Source: Thermodesulfobacteriota bacterium (GTDB lineage Bacteria > Desulfobacterota_D > UBA1144 > Nemesobacterales > UBA2774). Taken from it: a stretch of 38,625 bases of DNA. This document shows, in pieces, positions 32,932 to 38,625 of this stretch. Under the pieces are notes generated by a model. The model was not told the origin of the DNA, ran no database searches, and was given only the letters and a program-made list of their open reading frames with translations. A program made the translations under genes and the position numbers. Each line of letters starts with the position of its first letter. Positions within the stretch are counted from its first letter, which is position 1. The DNA lies in assembly GCA_021604765.1 (NCBI GenBank), contig BQJP01000025.1, forward strand, positions 1 through 38,625. Direction: 5' to 3'.

Positions 32932-33909
32932 ATGAATGATAACAAACGGTTTGAGGAAGAAATAAAGAGGCTTAAAAATCAAAAGAACGCAGTGATTTTG
33001 GCCCACAATTACCAGCTACCGGAAGTCCAGGACATTGCTGACTTCACAGGGGACTCTTTGGCACTTTCCCAAGAAGCCGCGAAGACACAAGCGGATATGA
33101 TTGTTTTCTGTGGGGTACATTTTATGGCAGAGACAGCCTCGATAATCTCTCCCGATAAAAAAGTGCTGATACCTGATCAGAAAGCAGGCTGTTCGCTTGC
33201 TGACACGATTAATGCTGAACAGTTAAAAGCCTGGAAAGAGGAAAACCCGGGCTCTGTTGTTGTTTCATATGTGAATACAACTGCTGAGGTCAAAGCTCTT
33301 AGTGATTATTGCTGTACATCAGCTAATGCAGTTCAGATTGTTAACTCAATTCCCGAAGATAAAGAAATTCTTTTCCTGCCGGATATGTTCTTAGGAGCTT
33401 ATGCAGCAAAAGTAACAGGTAGAAAAATTGATATTTGGCCTGGGGAGTGCCACGTTCATGCAGGGATAAGAAAGCAGGATTTAGTTGAAATGCAGGATTC
33501 TCACCCAGAAGCTGAGATGATAATACATCCGGAGTGCGGATGTACGACTAATTTAATGTACCAAGCTGAAAATGGTACTTCTTGTAAAAATGGGAACGGC
33601 AATGGCCATGAAAATGGGCATGTAAAATTCCTTTCTACTGGAGGAATGATCAAACATGTTAAAGAGTCTCGGTCCAAAGAATTTATTATTGCGACTGAAA
33701 CCGGAATGCTACACCCTCTAAGAAAGGAAAATCCGGACAAGGTATTTCACCCCGCAAGAGAAAACGCAGTTTGTAAATATATGAAGATGATTACGCTTCC
33801 AAAGGTTCTAAGGTCTCTTGAAGAAGAAATTTTTGAAGTTAAAGTCCCATTAAATACTGCTGTTAAAGCCAAAAAGTCGATTGACCGCATGCTTGAAGTA
33901 ACTAGCTAG
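32932..33909 (+). CDS. nadA: Quinolinate synthase NadA
   Basis: A 325-residue 4Fe-4S enzyme condensing iminoaspartate with dihydroxyacetone phosphate to quinolinate. 'VILAHNYQLPEVQDIADFTG' and 'DSLALSQEA' open the first domain. Likely cluster ligands are Cys87 ('KAGCSLAD'), Cys202 ('HPECGC') and Cys281 ('AVCKYMKM'), a spacing close to the Bacillus-type enzyme. Residues 213-230 hold a short Asn/Gly/His-rich insert ('NGNGNGHENGH') after the ECGC motif. The stop overlaps the convergent ggt stop: one CTAG at 33906-33909 serves both genes. Confidence 0.96.
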   Translation: MNDNKRFEEEIKRLKNQKNAVILAHNYQLPEVQDIADFTGDSLALSQEAAKTQADMIVFCGVHFMAETASIISPDKKVLIPDQKAGCSLADTINAEQLKAWKEENPGSVVVSYVNTTAEVKALSDYCCTSANAVQIVNSIPEDKEILFLPDMFLGAYAAKVTGRKIDIWPGECHVHAGIRKQDLVEMQDSHPEAEMIIHPECGCTTNLMYQAENGTSCKNGNGNGHENGHVKFLSTGGMIKHVKESRSKEFIIATETGMLHPLRKENPDKVFHPARENAVCKYMKMITLPKVLRSLEEEIFEVKVPLNTAVKAKKSIDRMLEVTS

Positions 33910-35633
33910 TATCCTTCAGTTAATCCTCCTGGTCTTCTGGGATCAGAAGCCCCGTACATAAATCCCTCATCTTTAATAATGCTTTCTGCAACGCCAATAG
34001 TCCTTCCAATTTCGACTTTATATCCCATTTTTCTTAAAAGGCTTATCGTATCTTCATTCAGACCTGTTTCTACGTTCAGCACATCAGGAAGCCATTGATG
34101 ATGCACTCTAACAGAATTAGTAGCCTCTGAGATATTCATATTAAAATCAATTACATTTAAGATTATCTGAAGCACTGTGGTAATAATTCTGCTTCCACCA
34201 GGACTACCAGTTATAAGAAAAGGATTTCCATCTTTCATAACAATCGTAGGGCTCATTGAGCTAAGCATTCTTTTTTCAGGAGCAATAGCATTTAATTTCC
34301 CGCCAACAAGACCGTACGCATTAGGGTTCCCGGGTTTTGCTGAGAAATCATCCATTTCGTTGTTAAGTAAAATTCCTGTTCCAGGAACTGTGATTTTGGA
34401 ACCATAGCTAAAATTTAGTGTGTAAGTATTTGAAACAGCATTTCCTTCACTGTCCATTACAGAGAAGTGAGTAGTATTTGCTCCCTCATCTCCAATGACA
34501 TCTCCGGGCAATATTTTGTTGCTTGGAGTAGCTTGCTCCATGTCTATTTGTTCTTTTATTAATTCCGCATACTGTTTTGAGGTAAGCTCTGATACGGGAA
34601 TAGGAGAAAAATCAGGATCACCAAGGTATTTTGAACGGTCGGCATAAGCGTGCTTCATCGTTTCAGCAAAAATATGTATAGTTTTAGATGTGTTATGACC
34701 AAAAGATGAAAGAGGGAATTGCTCTAAAACATTTAGCATTTGAATTAAATGAACCCCACCCGAGCTTGGTGGGGGCATAGAGTAGACCTTATATCCTCTA
34801 TATTCTCCTTCTACAGGCTTACGTGTAACTGCCTTGTAACTTTTTAAGTCAAGAGATGTTATTAAGCCCCCGTCTTGTTTCATAAAAGAGGCAATTTTTT
34901 GAGCAATGTCTCCATTGTAAAACGTCTGAGGTCCCTTTTGGGCAATTTGTTTTAGGCTCCAGGCTAAGTTCTCTTGAGTAAGTATCTCTCCATTTTTATA
35001 AGGCTCTCCATTTTGTTTATAGAATATTTTCATACTCGCAGGTGAGCGCTCCATTTGACTTTTTGCCTGACTAAGCGATTTGCTGAGCTCGTAATCTACG
35101 GGGAACCCTTTTTGTGCTAATTCTATGGCAGGCTGAAGTGCTCTCTTAAGAGAAATTGTTCCATACCTTTCGAGAGCCAAAGCAAGCCCGGCTACTGTTC
35201 CTGGCACTCCGGCTGACAATATGCTATGTCTTGATTTCTCCTTGTCCACATTTCCTTCTTTATCCAGGAACATATCTCTGGTTGCTTGTAGAGGAGCTTT
35301 TTCTCTGTAGTCAATTGAGATAACTTCATTTTTATCTGCCAGGTAGACAAGCATAAAACCACCGCCGCCTAAATTGCCTGCTCTAGGAAACGTGACCGCC
35401 ATTGTAAACCCAATGGTTACAGCTGCATCTACTGCGTTTCCACCCTCTTTTAAGACTTGCAAACCCGCTTGAGTCGCGTATTTATTCTCACTCGCCACCA
35501 TGCCATTTTTGGCTACTACTGGGTGGAATCTGGATTTTCCGCTGTAAAGGGGGTTATCCTGTGCCTGAGCAGGTACAATGAGAGTAATAATTGTGATTAG
35601 AGCATATATTGTCTTCAATGCGATGTTAGTCAT
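33906..35633 (-). CDS. ggt: Exported gamma-glutamyltransferase
   Basis: A 575-residue Ntn-hydrolase that cleaves or transfers the gamma-glutamyl group of glutathione and related peptides in the periplasm. The signal peptide ends at 'VPAQA|QDN' (after residue 24). 'MVASENKYATQAGLQVLKEGG' in pieces and 'AVTFPRAGNLGGGGFM' are family marks. Autocleavage should occur before Thr387, the nucleophile, in 'GANTTHFSVMD'. 'NEMDDFSAKPG' and 'SSMSPTIV...SPGGSRI' complete the active site. The precursor length is normal. It is convergent with nadA, overlapping by 4 bp, and divergent from the SGNH gene. Confidence 0.95.
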   Translation of the reverse strand: MTNIALKTIYALITIITLIVPAQAQDNPLYSGKSRFHPVVAKNGMVASENKYATQAGLQVLKEGGNAVDAAVTIGFTMAVTFPRAGNLGGGGFMLVYLADKNEVISIDYREKAPLQATRDMFLDKEGNVDKEKSRHSILSAGVPGTVAGLALALERYGTISLKRALQPAIELAQKGFPVDYELSKSLSQAKSQMERSPASMKIFYKQNGEPYKNGEILTQENLAWSLKQIAQKGPQTFYNGDIAQKIASFMKQDGGLITSLDLKSYKAVTRKPVEGEYRGYKVYSMPPPSSGGVHLIQMLNVLEQFPLSSFGHNTSKTIHIFAETMKHAYADRSKYLGDPDFSPIPVSELTSKQYAELIKEQIDMEQATPSNKILPGDVIGDEGANTTHFSVMDSEGNAVSNTYTLNFSYGSKITVPGTGILLNNEMDDFSAKPGNPNAYGLVGGKLNAIAPEKRMLSSMSPTIVMKDGNPFLITGSPGGSRIITTVLQIILNVIDFNMNISEATNSVRVHHQWLPDVLNVETGLNEDTISLLRKMGYKVEIGRTIGVAESIIKDEGFMYGASDPRRPGGLTEGY

Positions 35634-35773
35634 ATGGTTATTAAATAGCTTTATCGAACTTTGTATTTCTTACTTCTTTCAGAGTGTTGATTTTAATGAT
35701 TTTTATCTTTATCAGTAAAATTGGATTTGTAATTATATTAAATTATAGCACTTACTAGATAAGGTGAAAACTT

Positions 35774-36961
35774 TTGGAAAAAAATATGGCTAAATATAAT
35801 AGCTTGAAGTTTAAGATTCTAAAATTTGTAAGCTTGCTGATATTTATTTTCTTACTTGTTGAAATAGCGTCCTTTCTGGTCGGCGATTTTTTAGAAAGGA
35901 GATTTGTAATTTTTTATAAAGCAAAAATTGATTATGCAAAATTGAGCGATAATTACAGTAGGTATATGTCAGAGCGTCATGATCTGCTGGGTTGGCCTTT
36001 TAAATCCTGGCAGTCAGAAATGAGAGATAAAACTGGTTCCAGAATTGTGCCGGCATTTTCTGATCCCGGTGAACACGAGCCATGCGTTTCGTTATATGGC
36101 GATTCTTTTACCTGGGGTTCTGGTGTAGACAATGAAGACACATGGGGAAATATTCTTTCTGAGAAACTAGGTTGCAGGGTCTCAAATTATGGTCAGCCGG
36201 CATATGGGACCGACCAGGCGTATTTGAGATATGAGCTCAATGTCGGTGATAAAGCTCCTATCGTTATATTGGGTCATCTTTCGGATGATATTCTAAGAAA
36301 TATCTCCCAATCTTATGATTTTATTTTATCTCCACCTGCATCTGGATTTCGTTATAAACCGAGATTTATTTTAGAAGAGGGGAGTATTAAATTAATTCCA
36401 ATACCCGATTTTTCAGAAGAAGATTATGAAAAAGCTATATTATATCCTGAGCAGCACCTCCCCTATGAATATTTTGTCCCAGGCGGAAGATCTAACATAT
36501 CAAGGTTAACATTCCCTTACTCTTGGTCCATTTTAAAGGCACTCTTTCAAAATAAGCCCCTTCGTTCAATCTTGTTAGGAAAGCCTTACGCCGCAGAATT
36601 TTATGAAGAAAGACATGATTCCGATGCTCTTGAGATCACAACACAAATTGCTGAGTCTTTTAACGATCTGGCTAAATATCAGGGGAAAATACCTATAGTG
36701 ATTATATTTCCGGACCTAGATGATATTAGCTACTATAAGAAAAACGGTATGTGGATATTTCAAAATTTGATTGATAGATTGAATTCAAAAAATATTGTTG
36801 TATTTAATGTTGGAGATGGTTTGCTAGAGTATGATAGAAAGGCGCATATTGAAGAGCTATTTCTGACAGAACCTACAGCAAGGGGTCACTATAATGAAAG
36901 AGGGAATAGAGTTGTAGCGGATATAATCTATAATTATTTGAAGTCAAAAAGATTGTTATAA
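35774..36961 (+). CDS. Membrane-anchored SGNH/GDSL-like protein, unknown substrate
   Basis: A 395-residue protein with one N-terminal membrane segment (about 15-37), the rest presumably periplasmic. Block I is 'SLYGDSFTWGSGV' with nucleophile Ser111. 'VSNYGQPAYGTDQAYLRY' supplies the block II Gly. 'VVIIFP'-like strands follow, and the C-terminal 'ARGHYNERGNRVVADII' contains His372 where the catalytic DxxH would be. The layout resembles SGNH proteins that add or remove acyl groups on envelope glycans, but no polysaccharide genes adjoin. TTG 35774 lies 6 bp behind AAGGTGA; ATG 35786 is the alternative start. It is convergent with rho, 39 bp away. Confidence 0.75.
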   Translation: MEKNMAKYNSLKFKILKFVSLLIFIFLLVEIASFLVGDFLERRFVIFYKAKIDYAKLSDNYSRYMSERHDLLGWPFKSWQSEMRDKTGSRIVPAFSDPGEHEPCVSLYGDSFTWGSGVDNEDTWGNILSEKLGCRVSNYGQPAYGTDQAYLRYELNVGDKAPIVILGHLSDDILRNISQSYDFILSPPASGFRYKPRFILEEGSIKLIPIPDFSEEDYEKAILYPEQHLPYEYFVPGGRSNISRLTFPYSWSILKALFQNKPLRSILLGKPYAAEFYEERHDSDALEITTQIAESFNDLAKYQGKIPIVIIFPDLDDISYYKKNGMWIFQNLIDRLNSKNIVVFNVGDGLLEYDRKAHIEELFLTEPTARGHYNERGNRVVADIIYNYLKSKRLL

Positions 36962-37000
36962 ATCTAACCTTTAGTTGGGATTAAATAGTCAAGCAGGTTA

Positions 37001-38314
37001 CTACCCGTTCATCATATTGAAAAATTCTTTATTGGATTTAGTGCCGCTCATTTTATCCAGCAAAAATTCCATAGCCTCAGTTGTATTCATTGGATTTAGA
37101 ACTTTTCTCAAAAGCCAGACTTTATTCAGCACTTCTTCACTTAAGAGAAGCTCTTCTTTTCTAGTTCCTGAACGCTGAAGATCAATAGCAGGAAATACTC
37201 TCTTATCAGCAAGTCTTCTGTCGAGGTAGCACTCCATGTTGCCGGTTCCTTTAAATTCTTCAAAAATAACCTCATCCATTCTGCTACCAGTGTCGATCAG
37301 CGCAGTAGCAATAATTGTAAGACTGCCGCCTTCTTCGGTATTTCTTGCTGCACCAAAAAACCTCTTAGGTCTCTGAAGAGCATTTGCCTCCATACCACCT
37401 GAAAGCACCCTACCACTTGAAGGACTAACGGTGTTGCTTGCACGTGCAAGCCTAGTAAGACTGTCAAGTAAGATAACGACATCTTTACCATGTTCTACAA
37501 GTCTTTTTGCCTTCTCAATCACCATGTCGGAAACCTGGATATGTCTCTGAGCAGGCTCATCAAATGTAGAACTTACAACCTCTCCATTAACAGAACGATC
37601 CATGTCCGTTACTTCCTCTGGGCGTTCGTCGATGAGTAGAACGATCAGCACTACTTCAGGGTTATTTTGTGTAATTGCATTCGCAATTCTCTGGAGCAGT
37701 ATTGTTTTTCCCGTTCTTGGCGGCGCAACTATCACAGCCCTCTGGCCTTTACCAATTGGAATAAATAAATCCATTACTCTGCTGCAGAATTCCTCTGGAT
37801 CATATTCCAGAATGATCTTTTCTTCAGGATGAAGAGGAACACGGTTCTCAAATGCTACGCGCTCTCTACAAACTTCAGGAGAATCAAAGTTAACTTCCTG
37901 TATTTTTAAAAGTGCCAGATTTTTCTCGCCTTCTCTAGGTAGGCGAACTTGTCCACCCACTGTATCACCAGTTCTTAAGTTAAATGACCGTATCTGTGAT
38001 TTTGAAACATAGATATCATCCGGACCGGGAAGATAGCTGTATTTTGGAGACCTTAAGAAACCATACCCCTCAGATAATATTTCGAGCACACCTTCAGCAA
38101 AAATAACACCTTCATTTTCGCTTTGCGCTTTAAGGATTGCGATTATAATGTCCTGCTTGGTCATGCGGGAAGCTTCTTCAATATCAAGCGCCCTGGCCAT
38201 CTTCATCAATTCTACGCTCTTTGTCTCTCTGAGATCATTAAGATTTAGTAGAACTGTATCTTCTGTGTTTTCTTTTGGTGCGGGTTTCTCCCGTAATTTT
38301 GTTGCTCTAGCCAT
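37001..38314 (-). CDS. rho: Transcription termination factor Rho
   Basis: A 437-residue hexameric RNA helicase releasing transcripts. A short charged N-terminus (1-20) precedes the Rho-N domain ('[19 protein letters not shown]'). The RNA-binding cold-shock-like domain follows ('[15 protein letters not shown]', '[19 protein letters not shown]'). The ATPase has Walker A 'APPRTGKT' (197-204), '[13 protein letters not shown]', Walker B '[14 protein letters not shown]' and '[21 protein letters not shown]'-type motifs in pieces. No large insert between Rho-N and the RNA-binding domain is present. AAGGA lies about 11 bp before the ATG. The near absence of intrinsic terminators in this window suggests heavy use of Rho. 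Confidence 0.98.
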   Translation of the reverse strand: MARATKLREKPAPKENTEDTVLLNLNDLRETKSVELMKMARALDIEEASRMTKQDIIIAILKAQSENEGVIFAEGVLEILSEGYGFLRSPKYSYLPGPDDIYVSKSQIRSFNLRTGDTVGGQVRLPREGEKNLALLKIQEVNFDSPEVCRERVAFENRVPLHPEEKIILEYDPEEFCSRVMDLFIPIGKGQRAVIVAPPRTGKTILLQRIANAITQNNPEVVLIVLLIDERPEEVTDMDRSVNGEVVSSTFDEPAQRHIQVSDMVIEKAKRLVEHGKDVVILLDSLTRLARASNTVSPSSGRVLSGGMEANALQRPKRFFGAARNTEEGGSLTIIATALIDTGSRMDEVIFEEFKGTGNMECYLDRRLADKRVFPAIDLQRSGTRKEELLLSEEVLNKVWLLRKVLNPMNTTEAMEFLLDKMSGTKSNKEFFNMMNG

Positions 38315-38598
38315 AAGTGTTAAATTCCTTGACCCATATATTTAGGATTTTGTTTCAAAAAACAATTTACGTAATTTATGGAAATGAGTATCAGTTCTTT
38401 GTTGAGTTGTGATGAAAGTTAATAGACAATAATATTATGTATCTCAAAGAACTCTTTTGTCAAGTAAGTTTTTTTCCAGAAAATAAATCATTCCTCTTTG
38501 TGCTATAATGATTTCCACCTATTGATGCCACTGGCAAATATTATACATAACAGGATAATTATTCAAAATATGTATGAAAGAAAATATAAGGAGATATT
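38315..38598. other. Intergenic region between rho and the right-edge gene
   Basis: 284 bp, very AT-rich, divergent. It holds an extended -10 element (TGC-TATAAT, TATAAT at 38504-38509) pointing rightward, without a good -35. In the leader a 7-bp inverted repeat ATACATA...TATGTAT surrounds a ~24-nt AT-rich stretch. I see no RNA gene. Confidence 0.4.
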
Positions 38599-38625
38599 AT
38601 GAAAGCTTCAAAATTATTCTTCAGT
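38599..38625 (+). CDS. Start of an unidentified gene, cut by window edge
   Basis: Nine codons (MKASKLFFS) behind a strong AAGGAG site at 38588-38593, 5 bp before the ATG, and about 83 nt after an extended -10 promoter. A Lys-containing start followed by hydrophobic residues would fit a signal peptide, but too little is visible to name a product. Confidence 0.55.

Overview
The window is a compact, AT-rich stretch of bacterial chromosome carrying mostly core metabolic and housekeeping genes. I see no phage, insertion sequence, CRISPR array, tRNA or rRNA. The gene set points to a free-living, aerobic Gram-negative bacterium: isoprenoid ispH, the nadB-nadC-nadA route to NAD, thiC, glnD with a sigma-54-type amt promoter, several exported proteins and lipoproteins, and a PQQ-type sugar dehydrogenase. 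The overall flavour is deltaproteobacterium-like or of an uncultured relative such as Dadabacteria or SAR324. That placement is an inference from gene style and needs a marker-gene tree.

Layout. Positions 1-4.6 kb hold a nitrilase-family amidase cut by the left edge, a purine permease, a TSUP permease, a small lipoprotein and an MHS-type MFS symporter. 4.7-7.7 kb hold a P-loop kinase, an SDR oxidoreductase, ispH and a small beta-carbonic anhydrase. 7.7-9.6 kb hold a group-2 sigma-70-family factor and a MarR regulator with a cysteine-rich tail. Both genes carry palindromic sites of the form TTTAGG-N3-CCTAAA in their promoter regions. 9.6-13 kb hold a GHMP kinase that looks more like galacturonokinase than galactokinase, followed by an unusual ABC exporter. 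13-16.6 kb hold a Dabb protein, tsaD and thiC. 16.6-21.3 kb hold the sugar dehydrogenase with a duplicated C-terminal module, an AcuI/YhdH-type reductase and amt. 21.3-25.9 kb hold a plus-strand run (arfB, a zinc-ribbon-like peptide, a lysozyme-like lipoprotein, a second TSUP permease, ruvX, an alpha/beta hydrolase) and a convergent Lon-N-domain gene. 26-33.9 kb hold trxA, a cob(I)alamin adenosyltransferase, an O-methyltransferase, glnD and nadB-nadC-nadA. 33.9-38.6 kb hold gamma-glutamyltransferase, a membrane-anchored SGNH protein, rho and the first codons of a further gene.

How the genes relate. Several genes serve nitrogen acquisition and sensing: amt with a sigma-54-like promoter, glnD, a purine permease, a nitrilase-type amidase and an exported gamma-glutamyltransferase. 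The three NAD genes form a tight operon downstream of glnD. Most convergent gene pairs meet within 1-40 bp, or overlap, without a visible intrinsic terminator. The best candidate for an undescribed system is the MarR-Cys / sigma factor / carbonic anhydrase block. A putative metal- or redox-sensing repressor appears to control both itself and an alternative sigma factor through matching operators.
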